From: Limnochorda sp. L945t
GTDB taxonomy: Bacteria; Bacillota; Limnochordia; Limnochordales; Geochordaceae
DNA length: 64,000 nt
NCBI RefSeq assembly: GCF_035593305.1
Contig: NZ_CP141615.1
Span: 248,001-312,000, forward strand
Direction: 5' to 3'
The translations under genes were made by a program, and so were the position numbers. The notes beneath the pieces were generated by a model. The model was not told the origin of the DNA. It did not search any database and saw only the letters and a list, made by a program, of their open reading frames with translations. Shown piece after piece: positions 54,977 through 63,714 of the stretch (the stretch's first letter is position 1; each line of letters begins with the position of its first letter).

Positions 54977-55113
54977 GCAAGAGTGGGAGCCTGGGGTGTC
55001 CTGCCGGTACCCGGATTGCGCGGCGGCACCGGGCTTTCGTGCTCGCGGCGACGTGGCCTGCCTGGCAAGAGGGAGTGGACGCCACCGGTTTGGCCGAGAC
55101 CCGAGAGGAAACA

Positions 55114-56160
55114 TTGACCCGGGTGCTGCGCATGGTGGCCCCCGGCACGCCGTTACGTGAAGGCCTCGAAAACATCCTTCGGGCCCGCACGGGAGCGCTG
55201 ATCGTCGTCGGCGACGACCCCCAGGTCCTGGAGTTGGTGGATGGTGGCTTCCATGTGGACACGCCTCTCAACCCCTCTGCCCTGTACGAGCTGGCGAAGA
55301 TGGACGGGGCCATCATCCTGAGCTCGGACGCGGAGCGCATCCTGTACGCCAACACGCAGCTCAACCCCGACCCCATGATCCCTACCTTCGAGACGGGCAC
55401 CCGGCATCGCTCGGCGGAGCGCATGGCCCGCCAGACGGGGCAACTGGTCATCTCCATCTCCCAGCGGCGCAACATGGTGACCCTTTACAAGGGCGAGGTG
55501 AAGTACGTCCTCCAGGACGTGGGCGTCATCCTGGCCAAGGCCAACCAGGCGCTGTCGACGCTGGACCGGTATCGGACCGTGTTGGAGCAGTCCCTCATCA
55601 ACCTTTCCGCACTGGAGTTTGAAGACCTGGCCACGTGGATGGACGTGACCACGGTGCTGCAGCGGGCTCAGATGGTGGCCCGGATCGCGCGGGAGATCGA
55701 GCGCTACGTGGTTGAACTGGGGACCGAGGGCCGCCTCGTCGCCATGCAGATGGAGGAGTTGACGGCCGAGGTCCAGGACGAAGGGCCTCTGGTCATGCGG
55801 GACTACTGGGTCGGCCAGGACGGCCGGCATCCCGAGGATGCCTGGCGCGATCTGTGCCGCTCCGACTCCGACGAGCTCCTGGATCCGGTCACGATCCTGA
55901 AGAGCATGGGTCACGTGCAGACTCCGAGCATGGAAACGTCCGTCACGCCCAGGGGTTACCGGATCCTGCACAAGATCCCCCGCCTTCCGATGCCGGTCAT
56001 CGAAAATCTTGTAAAGAAGTTTCAGCGCTTGCCCCACATCCTCACCGCTTCCATCGACCAGCTGGACGACGTCGAGGGGATCGGCGAGGTCAGGGCCAAG
56101 GCGATCAAGGAGGGGCTTCATCGCCTGCGGGAGCAGGTGCTGCTGGATCGGCACCTGTAG
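55114..56160 (+). CDS. disA: DNA integrity scanning protein DisA (diadenylate cyclase)
   Basis: This protein makes cyclic di-AMP from two ATP and pauses at DNA junctions. The DAC domain shows MVAPGTPLREGLENILRART, MDGAIILSSDAERILYANTQL (DGA motif) and TFETGTRHRSAERMARQTG (RHR motif). A helical linker and a C-terminal helix-hairpin-helix (LTASIDQLDDVEGIGEVRAKAI) follow. The TTG at 55114 has GAGAGG 5-6 nt upstream and gives 348 residues; GTGs at 55075 and 55039 would add 13 or 25 residues, which would match the usual family length better. The usual neighbour radA is absent. Confidence 0.93.
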   Translation: MTRVLRMVAPGTPLREGLENILRARTGALIVVGDDPQVLELVDGGFHVDTPLNPSALYELAKMDGAIILSSDAERILYANTQLNPDPMIPTFETGTRHRSAERMARQTGQLVISISQRRNMVTLYKGEVKYVLQDVGVILAKANQALSTLDRYRTVLEQSLINLSALEFEDLATWMDVTTVLQRAQMVARIAREIERYVVELGTEGRLVAMQMEELTAEVQDEGPLVMRDYWVGQDGRHPEDAWRDLCRSDSDELLDPVTILKSMGHVQTPSMETSVTPRGYRILHKIPRLPMPVIENLVKKFQRLPHILTASIDQLDDVEGIGEVRAKAIKEGLHRLREQVLLDRHL

Positions 56161-56271
56161 GCGGAGCGTGCCGCCTTGGTACGGTGGGAAAGAGAGCCCG
56201 GATGCGTACGGTCGAGCATGACCTATCTAGAATCGTGTAGAAGTGCGTCATCTGCTCTACGGCGCCGTAAT

Positions 56272-56300
56272 TTGACAGGAACCGCCAGGAGTGGTACCCT
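56272..56300 (+). promoter_or_regulatory. Promoter of the CarD-family gene
   Basis: A perfect TTGACA (56272-56277), a 17-nt spacer and TACCCT (56295-56300). It starts a likely transcript running through the PIN-TRAM, ispD and ispF genes. Confidence 0.7.
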
Positions 56301-56344
56301 GTGATAGGGTGCGGTGTCGCGGTTCGACGGGAGGTCATGGTCGA

Positions 56345-56827
56345 TTGGTGACGTTCAAGGTCGGCGACAAAGTCGTCTACCCGATGCACGGCGCGGGTAT
56401 CATCGAGGCCATCGAAGAGCGTGAGGTGCTGGGGCAGCGCCAGCAATACTACATCATGAAGCTGCCCATGGGCGACATGCAGGTCATGATCCCGCTGCGT
56501 AGCGTCGAGGAAGTGGGCCTGCGCGAGGTGATCAGCCCCGAAGAGGTCAACCGCGTCTTCGACGTGCTCCAGGGCGAGCGCACGAAGATGTCGCAAAACT
56601 GGAACCGGCGCTACCGGGCCAACCTGGAGAAGATCAAGAGCGGCGACATCTTCGAGGTGGCCGAGGTGGTCCGCAACCTCGCGCTGCGTGACAAGGAAAA
56701 GGGGCTCTCCACCGGTGAGCGCCGCATGCTGGACAGCGCCCGGCAGATCCTCATCTCCGAGCTGGTACTGGCTCAGGGGCTCCCGGCGGGAGAGGTCGAG
56801 CGGAGGATCAACGAGGTTCTCGGCTGA
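56345..56827 (+). CDS. CarD/CdnL-family RNA polymerase-binding regulator
   Basis: This 160-residue protein has an N-terminal Tudor-like RNAP-interaction domain (VTFKVGDKVVYPMHGAGIIE ... YYIMKLPMGDMQVMIPL) and a helical C-terminal DNA-binding domain (EVAEVVRNLALRDKEKGLSTGERRMLDSARQILISEL). CarD proteins bind the beta subunit and stabilise open complexes at rRNA and other promoters. The start is TTG at 56345 with GGGAGGT upstream; the next codon is GTG. It precedes a PIN-TRAM gene, a standard arrangement in Bacillota. Confidence 0.92.
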   Translation: MVTFKVGDKVVYPMHGAGIIEAIEEREVLGQRQQYYIMKLPMGDMQVMIPLRSVEEVGLREVISPEEVNRVFDVLQGERTKMSQNWNRRYRANLEKIKSGDIFEVAEVVRNLALRDKEKGLSTGERRMLDSARQILISELVLAQGLPAGEVERRINEVLG

Positions 56828-56875
56828 GATGCATGGCCGGTTGCCACCGACGCGGCACGGGGGTGAGCGCGCGGC

Positions 56876-58012
56876 ATGCTATCGGCCTTTCTCCGTTGGC
56901 TACTGGCAGCCGTAGGCGCGGTTGCCGGTTACCGGCTGGGAGCGCTCATGGCCGGTGACCTGCCGTGGCTCGATCGCCTCGGGACGGGCCAGCTGCGGCT
57001 GGTCCTCCCCCTCGCCCTGGCGCTGCTCGGCTTGCTGGCGGGTGGCGCCATCTCCCGGTGGATCGAGGCAATGTTGGGCCTCATCACTTCGAGGCTCCAT
57101 CGCACCCCCGTGCAGGACCTCCTGTGGGGCACGGTCGGCCTGGTGGCCGGCCTGGTCATCGCGTTCTTGCTGACTCTCCCCATTCCGAGGGACATACCGG
57201 TGGTGGGCGACCTCATCCCGTTCGTCGTTACGGCCGGGGCCGCCTACGTCGGCATGATGGTCGGGGTACGCAAGCGGGAGGAGTTGAGCTCGCTCTTTCG
57301 CACCCGGACCCGGGTGGATAGCAGCGCCTCCGAGCCCGGCGCGTCCGGCGAGGAGATCCCTCAGGACCACGCCCCATCCAAAGAGGTCGGGTACAACGGC
57401 GCGGCGCCCATCGTGCTCGACACGAGCGCCATCATTGACGGGCGCATCGGCGACATCTGCCGGACAGGCTTCCTCGACGGCAAGCTCGTCGTCCCGAGCT
57501 TCGTCATCGGGGAGCTGCAGCGGGTGGCCGACTCCACCGATCCCCTCCGCCGCAACCGGGGCCGGCGCGGCCTCGACATGTTGAGCCGGCTGCAGAAGGA
57601 GCCACGGGTGCGGGTGGAGATCGTGGAGGACGAAAGCCGGGGAGACGTGGACCAGCGCCTGGTGAAGCTGGCCCGGAAGCTGCAGGCCCGCGTGGTCACC
57701 AGCGATTACAACCTCAACAAGGTGGCCTCGATCCACGGCGTGGCGGTGCTCAACGTCAACGAGCTGGCCAACGCGCTCAAGCCGGTGGTGCTCCCGGGCG
57801 AGGAGATGAGCGTGCAGCTGATCCGGGACGGCAAGGAACAGGGCCAGGGCGTCGGTTACCTGGATGACGGTACCATGATCGTCGTGGACGGGGGCCGCAA
57901 GCACATCGGGGAGACGGTCGATGTCACCGTCACGAGCGTGCTGCAGACGCCGGCCGGCCGGCTCATCTTCGCCCGCCCCAAGTCGCCTGACCGGGTTGGC
58001 CGCCCGTCATGA
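56876..58012 (+). CDS. PIN-TRAM domain membrane protein (YacL-like)
   Basis: This 378-residue protein has four N-terminal hydrophobic segments (about 1-130), a charged linker, a PIN nuclease-fold domain and a C-terminal TRAM domain. The PIN domain starts IVLDTSAIIDGRIGDICRTG and contains VPSFVIGELQRVADSTD, RRGLDMLSRLQ and VVTSDYNLNKVASI; its four acidic residues are the expected metal site. The TRAM part is GYLDDGTMIVVDGGRKHIGE and VDVTVTSVLQTPAGRLIFARP. YacL-type proteins probably act on RNA at the membrane; the target is unknown. The stop overlaps ispD as ATGA. Confidence 0.9.
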   Translation: MLSAFLRWLLAAVGAVAGYRLGALMAGDLPWLDRLGTGQLRLVLPLALALLGLLAGGAISRWIEAMLGLITSRLHRTPVQDLLWGTVGLVAGLVIAFLLTLPIPRDIPVVGDLIPFVVTAGAAYVGMMVGVRKREELSSLFRTRTRVDSSASEPGASGEEIPQDHAPSKEVGYNGAAPIVLDTSAIIDGRIGDICRTGFLDGKLVVPSFVIGELQRVADSTDPLRRNRGRRGLDMLSRLQKEPRVRVEIVEDESRGDVDQRLVKLARKLQARVVTSDYNLNKVASIHGVAVLNVNELANALKPVVLPGEEMSVQLIRDGKEQGQGVGYLDDGTMIVVDGGRKHIGETVDVTVTSVLQTPAGRLIFARPKSPDRVGRPS

Positions 58013-58791
58013 CCGGCACGGTGGCGGTGGTGGTGGCTGCCGGCCAGGGGCGCCGGATGCAGGACCGCTGGCAGGGCTCGGTCACCATGGGGTTCGTGTC
58101 GATGCCCGTGGCCAAGCAGTTCCTGCCGGTGCAGGGCAAACCGCTGGTCTGGTGGGCCCTCGACGTCATGGAGCGGGCGGACGTCATCGACTCGGTGGTG
58201 CTGGTGGTACCCGAAGGCAACGTGGAGTGGGTTCGCGGCGAGATCGTGGAGCGCTTGCACCTGAGCAAGGTGCACAGCGTCGTGGCCGGCGGGGTCACCC
58301 GGCAGGAGTCGGTCTTCCGGGCCCTGCAGCACCTCCAGGCGTCTTCGGCTTCCTGCGACTACGTGGTGGTCCACGACGGGGTGCGCCCGCTCGTGAGTGA
58401 GGCGGAGGTCGCCTCGGTCCTCGAAGAGGCCCGCCGCTATGGGGCCGCTACCCTGGGGGTGCCGGCGCGGGAGACGATCAAGGTCGTGGACCCCAAGGGG
58501 CTGGTGGTACTTACTCCCCAGCGCGACCGGCTCTGGAGCATCCAGACGCCCCAGGCGTTCCGGTTCCGCCTGCTGGTCGAGGCGCATGCCATGGCCAGGG
58601 CCAGGGGCTATGCCGGCAGCGACGACTGCTCGCTGGTGGAGGCGCTGGGCGAGCCGGTGCGGGTCGTTGCAGGCTCCCAGGCCAACATCAAGGTCACCTG
58701 CCCGGAGGACCTGGTGATGGTCGAGGCGTTGCTGGCCCGCCGCCGCGAGCTGGAGGAGCCGGGTGGCGGGGGGCGCAATGGCAACCGGTGA
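58009..58791 (+). CDS. ispD: 2-C-methyl-D-erythritol 4-phosphate cytidylyltransferase
   Basis: This 260-residue enzyme couples CTP to MEP in the third step of the MEP pathway. It has the nucleotide-binding VVVAAGQGRRM, with an insertion before KQFLPVQGKPLVWWAL, then VVAGGVTRQESVFRAL, VVVHDGVRPLVSEAEV, TIKVVDPKG and WSIQTPQAFRFRLLVEAH, all conserved. The insertion of about 16 residues between the Gly-rich loop and KQFLP is longer than in typical IspD. It overlaps both neighbours, so the PIN-TRAM, ispD and ispF genes are translationally coupled. Confidence 0.93.
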   Translation: MTGTVAVVVAAGQGRRMQDRWQGSVTMGFVSMPVAKQFLPVQGKPLVWWALDVMERADVIDSVVLVVPEGNVEWVRGEIVERLHLSKVHSVVAGGVTRQESVFRALQHLQASSASCDYVVVHDGVRPLVSEAEVASVLEEARRYGAATLGVPARETIKVVDPKGLVVLTPQRDRLWSIQTPQAFRFRLLVEAHAMARARGYAGSDDCSLVEALGEPVRVVAGSQANIKVTCPEDLVMVEALLARRRELEEPGGGGRNGNR

Positions 58792-59308
58792 CGCGGGCGG
58801 GCCGTCCGCGCCCGTTCCGGGGGCGGTGCGAGTCGGCCTGGGCTTCGACGTGCACCCCCTGGTGCCGGGCCGGCCCCTGCGCCTCGGGGGGGTGGAGATC
58901 CCCTTTCCCCTGGGACTGGCCGGTCACTCCGACGGGGATGCCCTGTTGCACGCGGTGATCGACGGCCTGCTCGGAGCTGCGAATGCGGGCGACATCGGCT
59001 CCCTCTTTCCCGACACGGACACGTCCATCGCCGGGATCGACAGCCGGGAGATGCTGCGGGAGGCAGGCCGGCTGGTGGCGGAGCGGGGCTGGACGGTGAG
59101 CTTCGTCGACGCCGTGGTCGTGGCGGCACAGCCCCGGTTGGCGCCGTACCGGGAGGCCATGGCGGCAGCGATCCGGGAGAGCCTGAACATGCCTCACCTC
59201 GAGGTATCCGTCAAGGGGAAGAGCGGCCAGGGGCTCGAGCCCCTGGAAGGCGGCAAGGCGATCGCCTGCCTGGCGACCGTTACCCTGGTACGTCAGCGGC
59301 CATCTTGA
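58763..59308 (+). CDS. ispF: 2-C-methyl-D-erythritol 2,4-cyclodiphosphate synthase
   Basis: This protein of up to 181 residues forms the MEP cyclic diphosphate. The zinc and diphosphate motifs are VGLGFDVHPLVPGRPLRLGG, LAGHSDGDALLHAVIDGLLGAA, GDIGSLFPDTD and VSVKGKSGQGLEPLEGGKAIAC (normally TTTEGLGF in family members, here divergent). GTG 58763 has GGAGGAG just upstream; ATG 58778 would remove five residues. It overlaps ispD by 29 nt. Its stop lies inside the -35 box of the next promoter. Confidence 0.93.
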   Translation: MAGGAMATGDAGGPSAPVPGAVRVGLGFDVHPLVPGRPLRLGGVEIPFPLGLAGHSDGDALLHAVIDGLLGAANAGDIGSLFPDTDTSIAGIDSREMLREAGRLVAERGWTVSFVDAVVVAAQPRLAPYREAMAAAIRESLNMPHLEVSVKGKSGQGLEPLEGGKAIACLATVTLVRQRPS

Positions 59309-59333
59309 CTTTTCCTTCACCTCGTGGTATCCC
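59305..59333 (+). promoter_or_regulatory. Promoter of the protein disulfide oxidoreductase gene
   Basis: TTGACT (59305-59310), a 17-nt spacer and an extended -10, TGGTATCCC (hexamer 59328-59333). The -35 contains the ispF stop codon TGA. Confidence 0.65.
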
Positions 59334-59398
59334 TGTCGTCGGCGAGATACCCTACCCGGTAGGGGCATTCCGTCTCGCACGGGAGGCAACGCAAACGC

Positions 59399-60121
59399 AT
59401 GGCGTTCATTTCGGAGAAGGACCGCAAGTATCTCTCGTCCCTTTTCGACGGGATGGAGGGGACGGCACGCCTGATCGTCTTCACCGAGGGCCCTTCTCGC
59501 CTGGTCGTGCCGGGTGAGAAGCCTTGCCAGTACTGCAGGCAAACGGTGGAGCTCATGGAAGAGCTCGGCTCTTTGTCCGGCAAGATCGCCGTCGAGGTAC
59601 TCGACCGCAAGATCCACCTGGACCGGGCGCAGGAGATGGGGATCGACAAGGTGCCCGCGGTGATCGTCTCGGATGATGCCGGCACCCGCAAGAGCGTGCG
59701 GTACTTCGGCATCCCGGCGGGCTACGAGTTCAGCGCCCTGGTGGAGGACATCGTGGATTCGGGCAACGGCCGGACCCGTCTCTCCCAGTCCACGAAGGAT
59801 GCGCTGGCGGCCATCGACACGCCGGTGCACCTCAAGGTGTTCGTCACCCCGACCTGCCCCTATTGCCCCAAGGCGGTGCGGCTGGCCCACCAGTTTGCCA
59901 TGGAGAGCTCCTACGTCACCGCGGACATGATCGAGGCGACCGAGTTCCCGGAGCTGGCGGAGAAGTACGGGGTCTACGGGGTCCCGAAGACCGTCATCAA
60001 CGAGACCGGCGAGCTCGAGGGGGCCGTACCCGAGGCGCATTTCCTCCGGGAAGTGCTCGCGGCCATCGGGGCGAAGGCGCCTGCCGAGCCCGGCGGCGAG
60101 AGCGGGCGGCGCCTGCCGTGA
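59399..60121 (+). CDS. Protein disulfide oxidoreductase (two thioredoxin-fold units)
   Basis: This 240-residue protein has two thioredoxin-like halves, each with a CxxC: PGEKPCQYCRQTVELMEEL in the first and FVTPTCPYCPKAVRLAHQF in the second. Each half has its cis-Pro segment (KVPAVIV and GVPKTVINETG). This is the glutaredoxin-like PDO known from hyperthermophilic archaea and thermophilic bacteria, where it works with thioredoxin reductase in forming and reshuffling cytoplasmic disulfides. The trxB at 35-36 kb is a likely partner. The ATG at 59399 has GGGAGG upstream, and its own promoter precedes it. Confidence 0.9.
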   Translation: MAFISEKDRKYLSSLFDGMEGTARLIVFTEGPSRLVVPGEKPCQYCRQTVELMEELGSLSGKIAVEVLDRKIHLDRAQEMGIDKVPAVIVSDDAGTRKSVRYFGIPAGYEFSALVEDIVDSGNGRTRLSQSTKDALAAIDTPVHLKVFVTPTCPYCPKAVRLAHQFAMESSYVTADMIEATEFPELAEKYGVYGVPKTVINETGELEGAVPEAHFLREVLAAIGAKAPAEPGGESGRRLP

Positions 60122-60181
60122 GGTGGCGCCCAGGCGAGGGGCGGCGGGTGGGCGGCAGACCGCGCGCAAAGGTGGTGTGGC

Positions 60182-60457
60182 GTGACGGTGGCCATTACCA
60201 GGAGTGGCCGTGAAGTCGAGGATCTGGTCAACCGGATGAAGCGGATCGAGGGACAGGCTCGCGGCGTCCAGCGGATGCTGGAGGAGAGCCGCGACTGCGA
60301 AGAGATCATCTTGCAGCTGGCGGCCATGCGCGCCGCGCTCTCCAAGGTGGCGATGGCGCTCATGAGCGACCACTTCCGGGAGTGCATGGCCAAGGAAGGG
60401 CCCGACCGGGACGAGGCCCTGGAGCGGGCTGCCCGGATGTTCTTGCGCTTTTCGTGA
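60182..60457 (+). CDS. CsoR/FrmR-family metal-sensing repressor
   Basis: This 91-residue all-helical protein has the family core VEDLVNRMKRIEGQARGVQRMLEESRDCEEIILQLAAMRAALSKV and MSDHFRECM. The Cys in RDCEE and the His and Cys in DHFREC match the Cys-His-Cys copper(I) site of CsoR. Such proteins repress copper exporters until Cu(I) binds. No copper ATPase or chaperone lies nearby; the preceding oxidoreductase and following glycosidase-like gene are the only neighbours. The start is GTG with AAAGGTGG upstream. Confidence 0.87.
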   Translation: MTVAITRSGREVEDLVNRMKRIEGQARGVQRMLEESRDCEEIILQLAAMRAALSKVAMALMSDHFRECMAKEGPDRDEALERAARMFLRFS

Positions 60458-60507
60458 CGATCCCCGGGATGCCGGCGTAGGAGCACCCCCTCCTCGGGGA
60501 GTAGTAG

Positions 60508-61845
60508 ATGGGTGTCATGCCACGACGTGACACTCGAACGGGCTGGGGGGCCCGGGGTGACTCCGGGGGATGGCGCCGGGGCGTGCTCCTGGTTGCCGCG
60601 CTGGTGTCGTCCATGCTCGGGTCGGCTTGGGCAGTGCGCCAGGAGGCGCTCACCCGGGGGCTCGAGGCCGTGCTCGCATCTCCCGAGGCCCGTGGGTACC
60701 GGGTCGGCCTCTGGGTGAAAGAAAACACGCTGCTCACCCCGGACGGCGTCGAGGCGGCGGTCGCCATGGCCCGGAAGGTCGGGGCCGACACGCTCTTCGT
60801 GCAGGTGCTCGCGCGGGGCGCCGCCGCCTACCGGTCGGACATCTGGCCCCGGGCTGCTTCGCCGTCGGGGCCTGCCTTCGACCCCTTGGCTGCCGTGCTG
60901 CAGGCGGCACACCGGGCTCCGCGGCTGTCGGTCCACGCGTGGGTCAACGTCTTCACGTGGGGCGAGCTGGGCGTCACACCGGAGGACGGGCTGCATCCTC
61001 TGGCCCGCCATCCCGATTGGGTGACGCTGGATGCCTCGGGGCGCTCCCTGTGGACCTACCGCCCTCGGGAAGACGAGCGGGTCAACGCGCTCTTCGCAGA
61101 CCCCGGCCTTCCGGGGGTGCGCCGGACCATGCTGGAGACGGTGCTGGAGATCGTCCGGCGCTATGAGGTAGACGGGATTCACCTCGACTACGTCCGCTAC
61201 CCGTGGGCCGGAGCGGGCTACCATCCCGAGGCGTTGAAGGCGTTCTGGCAATGGTGGTCGGCCTCGGCCGGCGGCGATGGGGCACGGCAGTCGCCGGACG
61301 CGCAGGGAGATCCCCTCGCGGTGCGGATTCCGCAAAGCGTCGGCGAAAGGGGCGGCAGACCCCGCCTTCCGAGCACGCCCGAGGAGCAGGCCGGGTGGAA
61401 CCTCTTCCGTGCCAGGCAGGTGACCGCGCTGGTGGAGGAGCTATCCCGCTCCCTGGCCCGGGAGGCCCCGGGCGTAGAGCTCACCGCGGCGGTCTTGCCC
61501 GAGCCGCGCCGGGCCTACGAGGAGGAGCTCCAGGAGTGGCCGGAGTGGCTTTCCCAGCGGCTCCTCTCGGGGATCGTGCTGATGAGCTATACGGCCTCCG
61601 ACCAGACCCTCTCCGGATGGGTCCAGGGGGCCAGGAGGTTCGCGCCGGACATCCCGGTCTACGCCGGGATTGGCGCCTACCTGCTCTCCGGGAAACCCGA
61701 GGGCCTCGAGCGGCAGACCCGCCTGGCGCTTCAGGCGGGAGCCTCCGGCGTGGTCTACTTCTCCTTCGAGGCGCTCGAGTCCGACCCGGCGCTGGTGGAG
61801 GCTGCCGCCAGGGCGGCCCGCTTGCCCCCTGCCCGGCGACGGTGA
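60508..61845 (+). CDS. Glycoside hydrolase-like protein (GHL10/DUF187 type), exported
   Basis: This 445-residue protein has a basic N-terminus and a signal or anchor segment (GVLLVAALVSSMLGSAWA). It then reads as a TIM-barrel: GLWVKENTLLTPDGVEAAVAMARKVGADTLFVQVLAR, LSVHAWVNVFTWGELG, HPDWVTLDASGR, FADPGLPGVRRTMLETVLEIVRRYEVDGIHLDYVRYPW, and late LSGIVLMSYTASDQTLSGWV. The DGIHLDYVRYP strand is the hallmark of GHL10/DUF187 putative glycosidases. Such proteins may act on cell-wall or surface glycans; the substrate is unknown. It is convergent with ribH. Confidence 0.85.
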   Translation: MGVMPRRDTRTGWGARGDSGGWRRGVLLVAALVSSMLGSAWAVRQEALTRGLEAVLASPEARGYRVGLWVKENTLLTPDGVEAAVAMARKVGADTLFVQVLARGAAAYRSDIWPRAASPSGPAFDPLAAVLQAAHRAPRLSVHAWVNVFTWGELGVTPEDGLHPLARHPDWVTLDASGRSLWTYRPREDERVNALFADPGLPGVRRTMLETVLEIVRRYEVDGIHLDYVRYPWAGAGYHPEALKAFWQWWSASAGGDGARQSPDAQGDPLAVRIPQSVGERGGRPRLPSTPEEQAGWNLFRARQVTALVEELSRSLAREAPGVELTAAVLPEPRRAYEEELQEWPEWLSQRLLSGIVLMSYTASDQTLSGWVQGARRFAPDIPVYAGIGAYLLSGKPEGLERQTRLALQAGASGVVYFSFEALESDPALVEAAARAARLPPARRR

Positions 61846-61864
61846 CGGCCGATCCCGGCAGGCG

Positions 61865-62359
61865 TCACGCTTGCGCGGTGGCCCGGCCGGGCGGAGCCTG
61901 CAGGGCCCGGTAAAGGCGAGCCATCTCGATGGCCGCGACGGCCGCGTCGAACCCCCGGTTGCCGGCCTTGGTCCCGGCCCGCTCGATGGCCTGCTCCAGC
62001 GTATCCGCGGTGAGGACCCCGTAGATCACGGGGATGTCGAGGCGCAGGCCGAGTTCGCCGATGGCGCGACTCGTTTGCTGCGCCACGAACTCGAAATGGG
62101 GCGTTGCTCCGCGGATGACGGCCCCGAGGCAGACGAGGGCGTCATAACGTCCCGTCTGAGCCATGCGCAGCGCAGCGGGGCCGATCTCGAACGACCCCGG
62201 CACCCAGGCCACGTCGATCGCATCCTCTGACGCCCCGTGGCGCAGCAGGGCGTCGCGGGCGCCTTCCAGCAGGCGAGCGGTGATGAACTCGTTGAAGCGG
62301 GCCACCACGATGCCGAAGCGCAAACCGGCAGCGTCGAGATGGCCCTCGAAGGTTGCCAT
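61865..62359 (-). CDS. ribH: 6,7-dimethyl-8-ribityllumazine synthase
   Basis: This 164-residue enzyme condenses the ribityl-pyrimidine with dihydroxybutanone phosphate, the step before riboflavin. Motifs are [62 protein letters not shown] (catalytic His) and [21 protein letters not shown]. It follows ribBA by 34 nt on the same strand. Confidence 0.95.
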   Translation of the reverse strand: MATFEGHLDAAGLRFGIVVARFNEFITARLLEGARDALLRHGASEDAIDVAWVPGSFEIGPAALRMAQTGRYDALVCLGAVIRGATPHFEFVAQQTSRAIGELGLRLDIPVIYGVLTADTLEQAIERAGTKAGNRGFDAAVAAIEMARLYRALQAPPGRATAQA

Positions 62360-62393
62360 GGGCTGTGGTCCCCGCCTCTCCCTCGGCCAGTGG

Positions 62394-63710
62394 TCAATCT
62401 TCCCGGGCCCTCCGGCCGTTGCGTGACGGGGCCGGCCGGACGGGCTGCTCCTCCGTGGCGACGACCGCTCCGGGCGGAGCATCCAGGTGCAGGAGGTGGC
62501 CCAGCTTCTGCTGCTTGGTCCACAGGTACCGGAGGTTTTGGGGCCGCGGCGGCACGACGATGGGGACGCGCTCGACGATCTCGATGCCGTACCCCTCGAG
62601 CCCGGCCACCTTACGGGGGTTGTTGGTCATGAGCCGGATGCTGGTGACCCCCAGGTCCACGAGGATCTGGGCGGCGAGGCCGTAGTCCCTCAGGTCGGGC
62701 GGGAAGCCGAGCGCCAGGTTGGCTTCGACGGTATCCTTGCCCTCGTCCTGCAGGCGGTACGCCATGAGCTTGTTGAGCAGCCCGATGCCTCGGCCTTCCT
62801 GGCGCATGTAGACCAGGACGCCGGCCCCCTCCTGCTCGATGGCATCCAGCGCGGCCACCAGCTGCTCGCCGCAGTCGCACCGCACCGAACCGAAAACGTC
62901 ACCCGTCAGGCACTCGGAGTGCACCCGGGCCAGCACCCCGCGGCGGCTCGCCACGTCGCCCTTGATCAGCGCCACGTGCGCTTCGCCGTCGATCTGGCTT
63001 TCGTAGCCCACCACCCGGAACTCTCCATGGCGGCTGGGCAGCGCCGCCTCCGTCACGCGCCGCACCAGCTTCTCCGTACGCAGGCGGTAGCGGATGAGGT
63101 CGGCGATGGTGACGAGCTTCAAGCCGTGCTGGGCCGCGAACGCCTGCAGCTGCGGGAGCCGGGCCATGGTGCCGTCCGGGTTCATGATCTCGCAAACGAC
63201 GCCCGCCGGATAAAGCCCCGCGAGCCGGGCGAGGTCCACGGCCGCCTCCGTATGGCCCGCCCGCTGGAGGACTCCGCCCGGCTTGGCGCGCAGCGGAAAG
63301 ACGTGGCCGGGCCGGATGAACTGCTCGGAGGTGGTGCGAGGGTCGGCCAGCGCCCGTACCGTGGCGGCCCGTTCGAACGCCGAGATCCCCGTGTGTACCC
63401 CCACGACGTCGACCGAGACCGTGAAGGCCGTGCGCATGCTCTGCTCCGATACGCCCGGCATCAAGGGGATCTGCAGCTGGTCCAGCCGTTCGCCGGTCAG
63501 CGGCACGCACAAGAGCCCTCGCCCGTACTGGGTCATGAAGTTGATGGCCTCGGGCGTCGCCTTCTGGGCGGCCATGACGAGGTCGCCCTCGTTTTCCCGA
63601 TCCTCGTCGTCGACCACGACGACCATGCGCCCGGCGCGAATGTCGGCGATAGCGTCCTCGATGGAACTGAACGGAACGCCTCCATCCCCGGGACCGGCCG
63701 ATGCGTGCAT
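62394..63710 (-). CDS. ribBA: Bifunctional DHBP synthase / GTP cyclohydrolase II
   Basis: This 438-residue fusion supplies both riboflavin precursors. The N-terminal DHBP synthase (about 15-215) has [33 protein letters not shown] and [33 protein letters not shown]. The C-terminal cyclohydrolase has [21 protein letters not shown] (zinc Cys), [21 protein letters not shown] and [20 protein letters not shown]. The start is ATG at 63710, and the ribE stop lies 4 nt upstream. The order ribE-ribBA-ribH indicates one rib operon running out of the window. Confidence 0.95.
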   Translation of the reverse strand: MHASAGPGDGGVPFSSIEDAIADIRAGRMVVVVDDEDRENEGDLVMAAQKATPEAINFMTQYGRGLLCVPLTGERLDQLQIPLMPGVSEQSMRTAFTVSVDVVGVHTGISAFERAATVRALADPRTTSEQFIRPGHVFPLRAKPGGVLQRAGHTEAAVDLARLAGLYPAGVVCEIMNPDGTMARLPQLQAFAAQHGLKLVTIADLIRYRLRTEKLVRRVTEAALPSRHGEFRVVGYESQIDGEAHVALIKGDVASRRGVLARVHSECLTGDVFGSVRCDCGEQLVAALDAIEQEGAGVLVYMRQEGRGIGLLNKLMAYRLQDEGKDTVEANLALGFPPDLRDYGLAAQILVDLGVTSIRLMTNNPRKVAGLEGYGIEIVERVPIVVPPRPQNLRYLWTKQQKLGHLLHLDAPPGAVVATEEQPVRPAPSRNGRRARED

Positions 63711-63714
63711 CCGA

